Of a stretch of DNA of 64,000 nucleotides, positions 1 through 11,102 are shown piece after piece (within the stretch, counting starts at the first letter, position 1; every line of letters begins with the position of its first letter). The stretch comes from Streptomyces yatensis (GTDB taxonomy: Bacteria; Actinomycetota; Actinomycetes; Streptomycetales; Streptomycetaceae), in the NCBI RefSeq assembly GCF_018069625.1, contig NZ_CP072941.1:5704001-5768000 (forward strand). Reading direction: 5' to 3'. The position numbers and the translations under genes were made by a program. The notes below the pieces were generated by a model that was given only the letters and a program-made list of their open reading frames with translations, was not told the origin of the DNA and made no database searches.

Positions 1-1
1 C

Positions 2-385
2 TACTTGGTGCTGAAGGTCGCTCAGGGTGACCTGACGGTTCGTGTGCCGGCGGACAATGCGGAGTTCGTCGGTGTGCGTGATGTGGTCGGCCAGGACGGG
101 CTGGATCGGGTCTTCGAGGTGCTGCGTGCACCGTATGCGGAAGAACCGACGAACTGGTCCCGTCGTTACAAGGCAAATCTCGAGAAGCTCGCCTCCGGCG
201 ATGTGATCAAGGTGGCCGAGGTCGTGCGCGATCTGTGGCGCCGAGAGCGTGAGCGCGGACTCTCCGCCGGTGAGAAGCGCATGCTCGCCAAGGCCCGCCA
301 GATCCTGGTGAGCGAGCTCGCTCTCGCCGAGAGCACCAATGAGGACAAGGCCGAGGCTCTGCTCGACGAGGTTCTCGCGTCCTGA
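2..385 (+). CDS. carD: CarD-family transcriptional regulator (3' part; 5' end outside window)
   Basis: This is the C-terminal part of CarD, an RNA-polymerase-binding regulator that stabilises open promoter complexes. About 127 residues are visible, starting inside the N-terminal RNAP-interaction domain. The C-terminal helical DNA-binding domain is complete, with the signatures [15 protein letters not shown] and [12 protein letters not shown]. CarD proteins of Streptomyces are about 160 residues, so roughly 30 residues lie left of the window. The reading frame is open from base 2, and the TTG at base 5 is an internal Leu codon, not a start. The gene ends in TGA at 383-385. Its position directly before ispD-ispF is the usual one in actinomycetes. 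The identification is secure. Confidence 0.95.
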   Translation, partial: YLVLKVAQGDLTVRVPADNAEFVGVRDVVGQDGLDRVFEVLRAPYAEEPTNWSRRYKANLEKLASGDVIKVAEVVRDLWRRERERGLSAGEKRMLAKARQILVSELALAESTNEDKAEALLDEVLAS

Positions 386-713
386 ATATCAATGCCGTGG
401 TGCCCGAGTGACTCAGACCTCTTATTCCCGCTAAGTCGTCTGTCGCCGGGCGCTGCGGCATGCGTACGCACCGGACGCCGTGATCCCCATGCGGTGATCC
501 CTTGGATCTCCACGTGGTGATCTCTGACGAGCCCCCGGTCGTCGCACTCTGTGCCGGTGCGCTCAGCCACGCCACGGTGCGCGGTACAAGGTGTGCCGGG
601 CCCGGGCAGCTGACTCGACCGGACGTCACGGAAGGGGCCGGTCGGGCCATCGCGCCCGGCACGCTGTGGCCATACCCATCTCGGCTGAGGAAGCAAACCT
701 GAACGCCAACTCA
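386..713. other. carD-ispD intergenic region
   Basis: This 328-base gap shows no convincing coding sequence. Between 478 and 525 the heptamer GGTGATC, or close variants, occurs three times in direct orientation. The ispD promoter presumably lies here, but I see no clear -35/-10 pair. Confidence 0.5.
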
Positions 714-1508
714 ATGTCCGCGACCCCGGATCACGGCGGCTCCGGCGCGTCCGGCCGACCCGCCCGCACCGCCGCCGTGATCCCCGCCGCGGGCCGCGGC
801 GTGCGGCTGGGCCCGGGCGCCCCCAAGGCGCTGCGTCCGCTGAGCGGCACACCCATGCTCGTCCACGCCGTACGGGCGATGGCCGGATCCCGCTCCGTCT
901 CCCTCGTCGTCGTGGTCGCCCCGCCGGACGGCGCCGACGAGGTACGGCGGCTGCTGGACGCGTATCCGCTGAGCGGCAGCCTCAGCGACACCACCGAGGT
1001 GGTGGTCGTGCCCGGCGGCGAGACCCGCCAGGAGTCGGTGCGCAAGGGGCTGGCCGCCGTCCCCGAGACCGTCACCACCGTGCTGGTGCACGACGCGGCG
1101 CGGCCGCTGGTGCCGGTGGACACGGTGGACGCGGTCGCCGCCGCCGTACGGGACGGATCGCCCGCCGTCGTCCCGGCGCTGCCGCTGGCCGACACCGTCA
1201 AGCAGGTCGAGCCGCGCACCGGGGAGCGGGCCGGCGAGCCCGAACCGGTCGTCGGCACCCCCGAGCGCGCCCTGCTGCGCGCCGTCCAGACCCCGCAGGG
1301 CTTCGACCGCGCCACGCTCGTGGCCGCCCACGAGAAGATCGCCCTGGAGGGCGAGGGCGCGACGGACGACGCGGGCATGGTGGAGCGGCTCGGCGTCGAG
1401 GTCGTGGTCGTCCCCGGCCATGAGGAGGCGTTCAAGGTGACCCGGCCGCTGGACCTGGTGCTGGCCGAGGCGGTTCTGGCGCGCAGGAGGGCGAACGATG
1501 GCTTCTGA
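714..1508 (+). CDS. ispD: 2-C-methyl-D-erythritol 4-phosphate cytidylyltransferase
   Basis: IspD transfers CMP from CTP to methylerythritol phosphate, the third step of the MEP isoprenoid pathway in the cytosol. The nucleotide-binding signature PAAGRG lies at residues 24-29, with the following conserved Lys at 38. Further on are the [11 protein letters not shown] motif and, near the C-terminus, TDDAGMVE. I chose the ATG at 714 because homology begins just after it; the open frame runs further upstream but is compositionally unlike protein. That gives 264 residues, slightly longer than the usual 230-250, mostly from a Gly/Ala-rich N-terminal tail. The last 11 bases overlap the start of ispF, so the two are probably translated together. 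Confidence 0.93.
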   Translation: MSATPDHGGSGASGRPARTAAVIPAAGRGVRLGPGAPKALRPLSGTPMLVHAVRAMAGSRSVSLVVVVAPPDGADEVRRLLDAYPLSGSLSDTTEVVVVPGGETRQESVRKGLAAVPETVTTVLVHDAARPLVPVDTVDAVAAAVRDGSPAVVPALPLADTVKQVEPRTGERAGEPEPVVGTPERALLRAVQTPQGFDRATLVAAHEKIALEGEGATDDAGMVERLGVEVVVVPGHEEAFKVTRPLDLVLAEAVLARRRANDGF

Positions 1509-1998
1509 CCCGGTAGCGCTCCCCCTGGTGGGCATCGGCACGGATGTGCACGCCTTCGAGAAGGGCCGTGAGCTGTGGTGCGCGGGGCTGCTGTGGGACG
1601 GTGAGGAGTACGGAGAGTACGGACTGGCCGGCCACTCCGACGGCGATGTGGCCGCGCACGCCGCCTGTGACGCGCTGTTCTCCGCCGCCGGGCTCGGCGA
1701 TCTCGGCGCCCACTTCGGCACCGACCGCCCCGAGTGGTCCGGCGCCGCGGGCACCACGCTGCTCGCCGAGGCGGCCCGGATCGTGCGGGACGCGGGCTTC
1801 GAGATCGGCAATGTGGCGATCCAGGTGATCGGCGTGCGACCCAAGATCGGCAAGCGGCGCGAAGAAGCGACGAAGGCGCTGACGGCGGCGGTGGGCGCCC
1901 CCGTCTCGGTGTCCGGTACGACCACGGACGGCCTGGGCCTGACCGGCCGCGCCGAGGGCCTCGCGGCGATCGCCACGGCGCTGGTGGTCCGGCGGTAG
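1498..1998 (+). CDS. ispF: 2-C-methyl-D-erythritol 2,4-cyclodiphosphate synthase
   Basis: IspF cyclises CDP-methylerythritol 2-phosphate to the cyclodiphosphate with release of CMP, downstream of IspD in the MEP pathway. The metal-binding residues appear in GTDVHAF near the N-terminus and in [10 protein letters not shown] near residue 45. The C-terminal [11 protein letters not shown] motif lines the CDP pocket. At 166 residues it is of normal length. It starts inside the end of ispD, overlapping by 11 bases. Oddly, the last 19 bases of the gene, including the TAG stop, are repeated twice more downstream in a 26-bp tandem array. Confidence 0.95.
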   Translation: MASDPVALPLVGIGTDVHAFEKGRELWCAGLLWDGEEYGEYGLAGHSDGDVAAHAACDALFSAAGLGDLGAHFGTDRPEWSGAAGTTLLAEAARIVRDAGFEIGNVAIQVIGVRPKIGKRREEATKALTAAVGAPVSVSGTTTDGLGLTGRAEGLAAIATALVVRR

Positions 1999-2057
1999 CG
2001 GGGGCGCTGGTGGTCCGGCGGTAGTGGGGACGCTGGTGGTCCGGCGGTAGCGGGGCG
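1980..2057 (+). repeat. 26-bp tandem repeat x3 containing the ispF stop codon
   Basis: Three units start at 1980, 2006 and 2032, each beginning GCTGGTGGTCCGGCGGTAG. The first unit encodes the last residues of IspF and its TAG stop; the other two follow it. Differences between units are confined to the few bases after the stop. Confidence 0.9.
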
Positions 2058-2165
2058 GGGACGTTCGGCTGCCGCCCACGCGTCCCACGCCCCCGGTTTC
2101 GTCCCGAGTGTCACGCTTCTGTGTCCCCGCCGGGGAAGCCGCACAGGGCACCGTTCACTTCCCAC

Positions 2166-2171
2166 TACCCT
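2166..2171 (+). promoter_or_regulatory. putative -10 element of a leaderless cysS transcript
   Basis: TACCCT fits the actinobacterial TANNNT -10 pattern and sits six bases before the GTG start of cysS. No ribosome binding site lies between. I cannot see a good -35 element. Confidence 0.45.
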
Positions 2172-2177
2172 TGATGC

Positions 2178-3575
<1,398 letters not shown>

Positions 3576-3630
3576 GGCCCTGACCTCCGGTGCGGCCCTG
3601 GGCTTCCGTGAGGCCCTGACCTCCTGTGTT

Positions 3631-3656
3631 GTGCCGCCCGGCGCCCCGGGCGGCAC
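3631..3656 (+). terminator. hairpin after cysS
   Basis: Perfect 11-bp arms at 3631-3641 (GTGCCGCCCGG) and 3646-3656 enclose a 4-base loop. It lies 56 bases after the cysS stop and is followed by only a short T-containing stretch, as is usual for Streptomyces terminators. Confidence 0.65.
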
Positions 3657-3771
3657 ACTTGTGACCGTACAAATGACCGCACAGACGCCTTTGACCTCAC
3701 AGACGGGTGACGTTCGGCGTCCGAGCCGCTTGCTGAGCAGCGCTGAGCAGTGAAGAGACAGGTGACCATTC

Positions 3772-4722
3772 ATGGCCGGCAACAGCCAGCGCAGGAACCG
3801 CCGTACCAGCAACAAGAAGGGTGCGACGGTCGGCAGCGGAGGTAAGCGGCGCCGCTCCCTCGAGGGCAAGGGGCCGACCCCGCCCGCCGAGATGCGCAAG
3901 GGACACGCCAAGCAGCGGATCGCCAACGCGCGGACCCGCCAGGCGGCCAAGCGCCCCGTCGCGCGCCGCGGCGGCAAGGGCTCGAGCGAGCTGGTGGTGG
4001 GCCGTAACCCGGTGGTCGAGGCGCTGCGCGAGGGCGTTCCGGCGAACACCCTGTATGTGCAGCAGTTCATCGACAGCGACGACCGGGTGCGCGAGGCGCT
4101 GAAGCTGGCCGCCGACCGCGGCGGCATCCACCTCATGGAGGCGCCCAAGCCCGAGCTCGACCGGATGACGAACGGCCTGAACCACCAGGGTGTGGTGCTC
4201 CAGGTCCCGCCGTACGAGTACGCCCACCCCGAGGACCTGAGCGCGGCCGCCTTCGACGAGGGCGAGGACCCGCTGATCGTCGCCCTCGACGGCGTCACCG
4301 ACCCGCGCAACCTGGGCGCGGTGGTCCGCTCGGTGTCCGCCTTCGGCGGCCATGGCGTGGTCGTACCGGAGCGGCGCGCGGCCGGGATGACCGCGGGCGC
4401 CTGGAAGACCTCCGCGGGCACCGCCGCCCGCACCCCGGTCGCCCGCGCGACCAACCTCACCCGGACGCTGGAGGCCTACCAGAAGGCGGGCCTGACGGTG
4501 GTCGGGCTGGCCGCGGACGGCGAGCTCGAACTGCAGGACGTCGAGGCGCTGGACGGCCCGCTCGTGATCGTCGTCGGCAGCGAGGGGAAGGGGCTCTCGC
4601 GGCTGGTGGGCGAGACCTGCGATCTGCGGGTGCGGATTCCGATGCCGGGCGGCGCGGAGTCGCTCAACGCGGGGGTGGCGGCGGGGGTCGTCCTGTACGA
4701 GGCGGCTCGGCGGCGGGCGTAG
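3772..4722 (+). CDS. rlmB: 23S rRNA (guanosine-2251-2'-O)-methyltransferase, SpoU family
   Basis: This is a SpoU/TrmH-type 2'-O-methyltransferase of the RlmB group, which methylates G2251 in the peptidyl-transferase P loop of 23S rRNA. Residues 1-80 form a very basic Arg/Lys-rich tail, typical of actinobacterial members. The substrate-binding domain follows, from [14 protein letters not shown]. The SPOUT knot motifs are [28 protein letters not shown] and [18 protein letters not shown]. The length of 316 residues is normal for the group. The start ATG at 3772 is preceded by AGACAGGTGACC, a modest ribosome binding site. Confidence 0.92.
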   Translation: MAGNSQRRNRRTSNKKGATVGSGGKRRRSLEGKGPTPPAEMRKGHAKQRIANARTRQAAKRPVARRGGKGSSELVVGRNPVVEALREGVPANTLYVQQFIDSDDRVREALKLAADRGGIHLMEAPKPELDRMTNGLNHQGVVLQVPPYEYAHPEDLSAAAFDEGEDPLIVALDGVTDPRNLGAVVRSVSAFGGHGVVVPERRAAGMTAGAWKTSAGTAARTPVARATNLTRTLEAYQKAGLTVVGLAADGELELQDVEALDGPLVIVVGSEGKGLSRLVGETCDLRVRIPMPGGAESLNAGVAAGVVLYEAARRRA

Positions 4723-4878
4723 GTGTTCGGGTCTTTGGCGCGGGGCCTTGGGCGGGGGCCTTGGGCGCGGGGGCGTTGGCCGGCGGCAGGTCTGTTTGAT
4801 CCGGTGGGCCCCTGGCAGGGGTGCCGTCGGCTGGCTCCGGTCGTGGAGCAGGCTCGGTGCGGTTGACCGGGCCCCCGG

Positions 4879-4926
4879 CTGGGGCTCCGCCCCAGACCCC
4901 GCTCCTCAATCGCCGGAGGGGCTGGG
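4879..4926 (+). repeat. dispersed Streptomyces intergenic element (GGGGCTCCGCCCC type)
   Basis: The segment begins with the small hairpin CTGGGGCTCCGCCCCAG (4879-4895) and continues with CCCGCTCCTCAATCGCCGG. From memory this sentence-like string recurs between genes throughout many Streptomyces genomes. A degenerate second copy follows at about 4932-4960. Whether it acts as a terminator or is a small repetitive element is not settled by the sequence. Confidence 0.6.
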
Positions 4927-5082
4927 TTGGGCCCCTCGACCGCCGGAGGCGCTGAGTTGGCCGACGGCGGCCGCCCCCAGGGCCTGCGTGGCGGCTGCCC
5001 CCGGTCCGGACCGAGAGCCGCTGTCGGCTGTCCGCCGGACCAGGGCCGACTTCGCCGGGTCCGCCAGGCGCCCCGCGACCGA

Positions 5083-5446
5083 GCGGGCCCGGGGCGGTTG
5101 TGGTGCGGGTCCGGGTTGGTCGTGGTGTGGGTCCGGCCGGGCCGAGGCCAGTGCGGTTAGGCCGTGGTGCGGGCCCGGTGCGGGCGCAAGGCGTGCACGG
5201 TGCGGTTGTGGCGTGGGCCAGGGGCGGGCGCAGTGCGGGTCCGGCCGGGCCGAGGCCGGTGCGGTTAGGCCGTGGTGCGGGCCCGGGGCGGTCGTATGGC
5301 GCGCGCGGCGCGGTCGTGGTGTGGGCCGGGTGTGACCGTAAGGCGGGCCCGAGGCGGTTGTGGTGCGGGTCCGGGTTGGTCGTGGTGTGGGTCCGGCCGG
5401 GCCGAGGCCAGTGCGGTTAGGCCGTGGTGCGGGCCCGGGGCGGGCG
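5083..5446 (+). repeat. long direct repeats, offset 260 bp, with a third partial copy
   Basis: Bases 5083-5186 recur at 5343-5446 with only two differences that I can see. A core of about 50 bases, starting GGGTCCGGCCGGGCCGAGG, appears a third time from 5237. Core copies start at 5129, 5237 and 5389. No coding potential or terminal inverted repeats are visible. Confidence 0.8.
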
Positions 5447-5583
5447 TATGGCGTGCACGGTTCGGCCGTGGGCCGGGGTGTGGGTGGCCTGGCCCGGGCT
5501 GGTCCCGTGGCCGATGATCTTGACGGGCCTCGGACAGATCGGGACGTCCCCGGCAGTGTCTTTCCCGTCCGTCACTCGGTTAG

Positions 5584-7368
5584 TTGGGCGTGGAGACCAG
5601 AAAAGCCCGCATGCCTTCGCCCCTGGCGGGAAGCGCGCGGGGATTCGACGACGAGCCACAGCTGACCATGGCCAAGGTGCCATGCGATCCCGCGCAGGTC
5701 GCCGTCAACGCCCCGAGCTTCCGGGTGCAGCTCAGCGCCCCGGTCGTCAGCAGCGCGCTGACGAACACGGCCCGGCTCACCCGCGTCCCGGCCCCGGGCC
5801 GGCGTCGGCCGCCCGTGGTGTGGAGCGGCCGCACCCGCCCCGGCGGGGACACCGCGGCGACCCGGCTGCTGCAGGCCGTGCGGTACTCCGCCGAGGGGTT
5901 GACCGACAGTCTGTCCGACGGCCTCTCGGACCGGCTGTCCGACGGCCTGTCGGATGGCCTGTCCGATGGCCTGGGCCGTTCCCGGGCCGGGGAGGGCGCC
6001 GAGGACGTGGGCGCCACGCAGGTGCTGCCGCGGATCGCCTTCGACGACGACGCCCCCACGGTCATCGGCCCGCGCAGCTCCCGTACGGAGAACGCGCCCC
6101 GGTCGTCCGGCGGGCGGCGCCGTCCGGGCGCGGACGGCCCGGCCGGGGCGAGCGGGGCGAGCGGGGCGAGCGCGGCGGCCCGGGCGGCCGGGGCGGAGCG
6201 GCGCGGCGCGGCCTCCGGACGACCGGGCGCCATCGACGGCGACGACGGGTCCGAGCCGCGGAGCGCCACCGTGCCGCGTCCGCGCCGCCACTCCGAGTCC
6301 GTACGCCACGCCTACCACCCCGGGCGCCGGATGAACCTCGGCGTCGTCCTGCTCCCGCTGCGCATCTTCCTCGGCTTCATCTCCGTCTACGCGGGGATGG
6401 GCAAGCTCTCCGACCCCGTCTACTTCGACGGCGGCGAGCGCGGTTCGATGGTCACCTGGCTGCGCACGCTGCACCCCTGGCCGATCGCGGAGCCGCTGCG
6501 CGACCTGGCGCTGGAGCATCCGGTGGGCGCCGGGCTGACCGTGGCGTTCCTGCAGATCGTGGTCGGGGTGCTCACCGTGCTCGGGCTGTGGCAGCGGCTG
6601 GCCGCCTCGTTCGGGGCGCTGCTGTCCGCCGCGCTGATCCTCACCGTGAGCTGGCGTACGGTGCCGGTCTACGACGCGCCCGACATCATCTACCTCGCCG
6701 CCTGGAGCCCGCTGGTCATCGCGGGCGCTCCGGTCTACTCGGCGGACGCCCGGCTCGCCGGCGAGGCATGGCGGCGGCTCGGCCCCCGGGCCGAGCTGTG
6801 GGAGCTGCGGCGCCGGGTGCTGCGCCGCGGGGGTGTGATGGCGATGGTGGTCGCCGGGCTGACGCTGCTGATGGGCTCGATGCTGGGCACCGCCGTACGG
6901 TCCTCGGAGGTCGTGAAGGCGCCGGAGCCGAGCGATCTGCCGACGAACAACCTGCCCGGCTCGCCGCTGCCCAGCAAGTCCGTGGAGAGCCCGCGCGGCG
7001 GGCAGCGCGGGCCGATGGGCACGGGCGGCGGATCGGCCGGTGCGCCGTCGCCGCGCGAGCGGCTGCCGCACCGCGCCAAGCCGTCCGCCTCGGCGTCGGC
7101 GTCCTCCTCCGGGGTGCCGAGTGCGACGGGGCCCGCGTCCGGTACGTCCGACCGCCCCAGCAACGGATCGCGGTCGCGCCCGGGCCTGGGCACCACCCCC
7201 CGCTCTCCGCGCCACCCCCTGGCCCCGACGGCGGGCCCGTCGTCGCTGGGCGGCGCCGGGGGCGGGATGTCGGCGGGCGGCCCGGAGGGCGGCCCGCCGG
7301 AGGACAACACGTCCAGCTACAGCGACCCGGCCACCGACGAGGCCGCCTTGGGCGGCCTCCTCGGCTGA
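5584..7368 (+). CDS. DoxX-family membrane protein with long disordered termini
   Basis: The central part (about residues 250-410) is a DoxX-like four-helix membrane domain, with LRIFLGFISVYAGMGKLSDP, LEHPVGAGLTVAFLQIVVG and the later ASFGALLSAALILTVSW helix. A fifth hydrophobic segment follows at about residue 420. DoxX proteins are small inner-membrane proteins linked to thiosulfate or thiol redox chemistry, but the substrate of this one is unknown. The N-terminal 240 residues and the last 160 are low-complexity and presumably disordered. Residues around 109-128 consist of the tetrapeptide LSDG/LSDR repeated five times, encoded by a 12-bp repeat. At 594 residues it is far longer than a minimal DoxX (about 150). 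The start is uncertain; in-frame ATGs downstream, such as the one before AKVPCDPAQ, are plausible. Confidence 0.75.
   Translation: MGVETRKARMPSPLAGSARGFDDEPQLTMAKVPCDPAQVAVNAPSFRVQLSAPVVSSALTNTARLTRVPAPGRRRPPVVWSGRTRPGGDTAATRLLQAVRYSAEGLTDSLSDGLSDRLSDGLSDGLSDGLGRSRAGEGAEDVGATQVLPRIAFDDDAPTVIGPRSSRTENAPRSSGGRRRPGADGPAGASGASGASAAARAAGAERRGAASGRPGAIDGDDGSEPRSATVPRPRRHSESVRHAYHPGRRMNLGVVLLPLRIFLGFISVYAGMGKLSDPVYFDGGERGSMVTWLRTLHPWPIAEPLRDLALEHPVGAGLTVAFLQIVVGVLTVLGLWQRLAASFGALLSAALILTVSWRTVPVYDAPDIIYLAAWSPLVIAGAPVYSADARLAGEAWRRLGPRAELWELRRRVLRRGGVMAMVVAGLTLLMGSMLGTAVRSSEVVKAPEPSDLPTNNLPGSPLPSKSVESPRGGQRGPMGTGGGSAGAPSPRERLPHRAKPSASASASSSGVPSATGPASGTSDRPSNGSRSRPGLGTTPRSPRHPLAPTAGPSSLGGAGGGMSAGGPEGGPPEDNTSSYSDPATDEAALGGLLG
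5908..5970 (+). repeat. in-frame 12-bp minisatellite in the DoxX gene
   Basis: About five copies of a 12-bp unit of the type CTGTCCGACGGC encode consecutive Leu-Ser-Asp-Gly/Arg tetrapeptides in the disordered N-terminal region of the DoxX-family protein. The reading frame is preserved through all copies. Confidence 0.8.
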
Positions 7369-7754
7369 GCCGGGCCAGGACCAACGGGGCACCGCCCCGG
7401 GGGAGCCCGAGGAGCCCGAGGAGCCCGAGGGGCCGGAGGAGTCCGAGGCGGACGAGGCGGACGAGGCGGGCGAGGCGGGCGAGGGCCCAGCGGGTGGGCG
7501 GCGGCCGGTGCCCGCGCTCACCAACCCGCCTCGCCCGTGAGCGGACAGCGAGTCCGCAGGCGGACGAGGGATCAACGGGCGGGTGACGCCTGTTGAGGCG
7601 CTCAACACCGCCCCGCCCGCGGGCGGGCGACGAGCCAGGCCGGCACCGCCCGAGCCCCCGAGCACCGAGGCACTCAAGCCCCCGGCCATCGAAGCCCCCG
7701 GCACCGGGAACGGGGAGCCCCCGCCTCCACGCACAGTCGCCCGCGCGCAGCCGC
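7369..7754. other. intergenic region with GAGGAGCCC-type repeats
   Basis: This lies between two converging stop codons. Bases 7399-7485 are built of 9-bp repeats (GAGGAGCCC, then GAGGCGGAC and GAGGCGGGC). I see no gene. Confidence 0.6.
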
Positions 7755-8555
7755 TCAGCCGTGTGGCACCGGGGCTGTGTCGAAGGAGCCGTGGCCCTGT
7801 GGGGCTGGGCCCGAGGCGAGTTCCTTCGCGGCCTCGGTCAGATCCTTCGCGGTGTCGATGGCCCGCCAGTACGCGCCCTGGGGCAGCGGGAACCCCGCCA
7901 GCCGCCGCTCCCGTGCCAGGCGCGGGAACGTGGTGCGCTCATGGTCGCCCCGGTCGGGCAGCAGCGCGGTGAAGGCGGCGGAGAAGACGTAGACGCCCGC
8001 GTTGATGAGATACGGCGAGGGCGGCGACTCGATGAAGTCCAGGACGTGCCCGAACTCATTGGTCTCCACCGCGCCCCACGGAATCCGCGGCCGGGCGAGG
8101 GCGAGCGTGGCGGTGGCCCCGCGTTCGTCGTGGAAGTCCGCCATGTCGCGGAGCGAGAAGCGGGTCCAGATGTCGCCGTTGGTGGCGTACCAGGGCTGGT
8201 CGGGCTCGGGGAGCCTGGCGGCGGCGAACTTCAGGCCGCCGCCGCGCCCCAGCGGCTCCTTCTCGACGACGGTCCGAACCCGCAGCGGCAGGTCCGCCGT
8301 CTCGAGCCAGTCCTGGAGGACGGCGGCGAGGTGGCCGCAGGAGACCACGGCGTCGGTGACGCCCTCGGCGGCCAGCCAGGCCAGCTGATGGCCGATGATC
8401 GGGGTCCCGGTGCCCGGGATCTCGACCATCGGCTTGGGGCGGTCGTCGGTGTACGGACGCAGCCGTGAGCCCTGGCCTCCGGCCAGGACGACGGCTTGTG
8501 TGGGGCGCGCGGTCTGGTGGGGATGCCCGGGTCTGCGCTCGTCGTCATCGCTCAT
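7755..8555 (-). CDS. NDP-sugar nucleotidyltransferase (GlmU/RmlA-like pyrophosphorylase fold)
   Basis: This protein has the nucleotidyltransferase fold that joins a sugar 1-phosphate to an NTP. The signature VVLAGGQGSRLRPYTDDRPKPM lies near residues 22-43 and holds the NTP-binding loop and catalytic Lys. The motif YATNGDIWT corresponds to the metal-binding Asp. There is no C-terminal left-handed helix domain, so it resembles RmlA/ManC-type enzymes of about 240-290 residues. The substrate cannot be told from sequence. I use the ATG at 8555 (MSDDDERR); the upstream ATG at 8567 is also possible. It stands alone, with no sugar-biosynthesis genes nearby. Confidence 0.8.
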   Translation of the reverse strand: MSDDDERRPGHPHQTARPTQAVVLAGGQGSRLRPYTDDRPKPMVEIPGTGTPIIGHQLAWLAAEGVTDAVVSCGHLAAVLQDWLETADLPLRVRTVVEKEPLGRGGGLKFAAARLPEPDQPWYATNGDIWTRFSLRDMADFHDERGATATLALARPRIPWGAVETNEFGHVLDFIESPPSPYLINAGVYVFSAAFTALLPDRGDHERTTFPRLARERRLAGFPLPQGAYWRAIDTAKDLTEAAKELASGPAPQGHGSFDTAPVPHG

Positions 8556-8687
8556 GAACCGCACCATATGCGGTGGGAGGACCGCCGCAGGCGGAGCCGG
8601 AGCGGGAACGGCGGCAAGAGCGGGAAGAGCACGGGCGGTACGGGCCGCGGCGGGAGCCGCGCGGCCTCGGCGGGACGGGTGACGCGG

Positions 8688-9107
8688 TCAGCGGTACGCC
8701 TGGGTGATACCGGAGGCGAACGAGGTGTCGCAGACGGGCCGGGCGTACGCCTGGGCGCGGCTCACACCGCCGTACTTGGCGACCGCGGCGCGGCCCAGCG
8801 CACGGGCGATGGAGGCGCAGTGCTGGGCGAGCGAGGGCCGTTCGGCGGTCGCGGCCTGGAGGTGGGTGAGCGCCACGGAGGGGTTCTTCTCCTGGAGCTC
8901 GGCCAGCAGCCGGTCGCGCAGCAGCTCGTGCGGGGCCCGGTGGGTGGCGTGGGTGGACGCCCGGTCGGAGGAGGCGGTGAGGATCTGCGACTCGGCGCTC
9001 GGCGAGGCCCAGGGGACGCGGGTGACCGCGAGGGTGCCGGAGAGGACGAGCACGACGGGGAGGACGAGAGCGAGTGTTCTGCCGATGCGGCGGGCTGCGG
9101 TGTTCAC
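8688..9107 (-). CDS. small exported hypothetical protein
   Basis: The protein has 139 residues. An N-terminal basic stretch followed by a hydrophobic segment (ALVLPVVLVLSGTLAV, about residues 12-27) indicates a signal peptide or membrane anchor. The mature part has two Cys (in LAQHCASIAR and PVCDTS) that could form a disulfide. I recognise no family. I chose the GTG at 9107 because GAGGAAC lies a few bases upstream; a longer frame reaches 9185 but lacks such a site. Confidence 0.7.
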   Translation of the reverse strand: MNTAARRIGRTLALVLPVVLVLSGTLAVTRVPWASPSAESQILTASSDRASTHATHRAPHELLRDRLLAELQEKNPSVALTHLQAATAERPSLAQHCASIARALGRAAVAKYGGVSRAQAYARPVCDTSFASGITQAYR

Positions 9108-9412
9108 GGGGTAGTTCCTCGCGGGTGGGTGGTACGGGACTGCGGTACGCGGCGATCGTAGCGAGGAGCGACGATTTGGCGACATTCCGTCACCAGGCTG
9201 GGTGATGGAAAACCACCCTTGGCGATCGGGAGGTTGACGCTCGGGGCCGAAATGGTCGAAATGTCGGGGAATTTATCGACAACGCAACAACGCAACAACG
9301 CGACGGCCGCCCCGCACAACCCAACAGCCGCCCCCGCACAACGCGACGGCGCCGCCCGTCCGCGTGCAGCGGACGAACGGCGCCGTCGGAACGACTACCT
9401 GGCCAAGCGGCC
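9108..9412. other. region between the exported protein gene and msiK
   Basis: The 305 bases include the promoter side of the small exported protein and, at 9281-9304, three copies of an 8-bp unit (AACGCAAC). The msiK terminator lies at its right end. No gene is evident. Confidence 0.55.
9344..9388 (-). terminator. msiK terminator
   Basis: The arms are CGACGGCGCCG-CC-CGTCCGC (9344-9363) and its complement with an AA internal mismatch (9369-9388), giving an 18-bp paired stem with a 5-base loop. It starts 25 bases after the msiK stop. Confidence 0.75.
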
Positions 9413-10549
<1,137 letters not shown>

Positions 10550-10600
10550 GGTGATCTGTCCCTTCACCGGCAGGAACGTGCCGGACGATCCGAGTAAAGG

Positions 10601-10616
10601 AGGGGTCTAGTCCACC
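10601..10616 (-). promoter_or_regulatory. DasR-responsive element (dre)-like operator of msiK
   Basis: The 16-mer AGGGGTCTAGTCCACC matches 13 of 16 positions of the dre consensus as I remember it (AGTGGTCTAGACCACT), centred on CTAG. It lies 52-67 bases upstream of the msiK ATG. It overlaps the inverted repeat TCCACC-GGA-GGTGGA (10611-10625). On the msiK strand a -10-like TATAGC lies further upstream at 10636-10641, which would place the operator just after the transcription start. Confidence 0.6.
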
Positions 10617-10725
10617 GGAGGTGGATTGGCGTGACGCTATACCGCAGAGGGCGGCCATGTCTCTAGGCAGGCCACGAGAATTTTCGAACGGATCATGTCC
10701 CGGGGGCGGGTACACTGCTGGGGAT

Positions 10726-10798
10726 GCCGACTTAGCTCAGCTGGTAGAGCACCGCTCTTGTAAAGCGAAGGTCGTCGGTTCGAACCCGACAGTCGGCT
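10726..10798 (+). tRNA. tRNA-Thr (anticodon UGU)
   Basis: The sequence folds as a complete cloverleaf. The acceptor arms GCCGACT and AGTCGGC pair fully, the D arm carries AGCTCAGCTGGTAGAGC, and the anticodon loop reads CTTGTAA. The T arm is GTCGG-TTCGAAC-CCGAC, and the discriminator base is T. No CCA is encoded. A -10-like TACACT lies at 10711-10716. No integrase or attachment duplicate is seen next to it. Confidence 0.95.
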
Positions 10799-11102
10799 CT
10801 GCGAAACCGCAGATCACACACGTGATTCTGCGGTTTTTCCTTGCCGCGGCGCTCTCGGCGGCATCTTCCGGAGCCGGAGCCGTGGGCCGTGGGCCCGCTG
10901 GCCCGCGGCCCGCCGCCAGCCGGTGGCGCGGGTCGAGCGGGACCGGGGCCGCCGGGCCGGGGCCGCGGGGCCGGGTTCATGGGCCGGGCGTCGCCCGGAC
11001 GGCGGCGTCGGATGATGTTGCCACTTGCAGCTTCCTGCATCCGCTGTTGCCGAACGGGATTCGATCCGTTGATATGGCCTGGACGCGGATAAGGGGGAAG
11101 AA

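Larger units (their letters stand above)
4723..5583. other. repeat-rich non-coding region between rlmB and the DoxX gene
   Basis: This stretch of 861 bases holds open frames in several phases, but all are low-complexity Gly/Arg/Pro translations created by GC-rich repeats, and I find no protein signature. It contains a dispersed Streptomyces-type element at about 4879-4926 and a pair of ~100-bp direct repeats. Those are described separately. Confidence 0.7.

Noticed and set aside
4748..5665. Several 75-195-residue frames in the repeat region after rlmB
   Set aside because: Translations are Gly/Arg/Val low complexity that follow the DNA repeats, with no ribosome binding sites or conserved sequence.
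10726..10798. tRNA-Thr as integration site of a genomic island carrying the LysR/LuxR genes
   Set aside because: No integrase and no duplicated tRNA 3' end is found to the right. The following genes could still be acquired, but not by visible tRNA integration.
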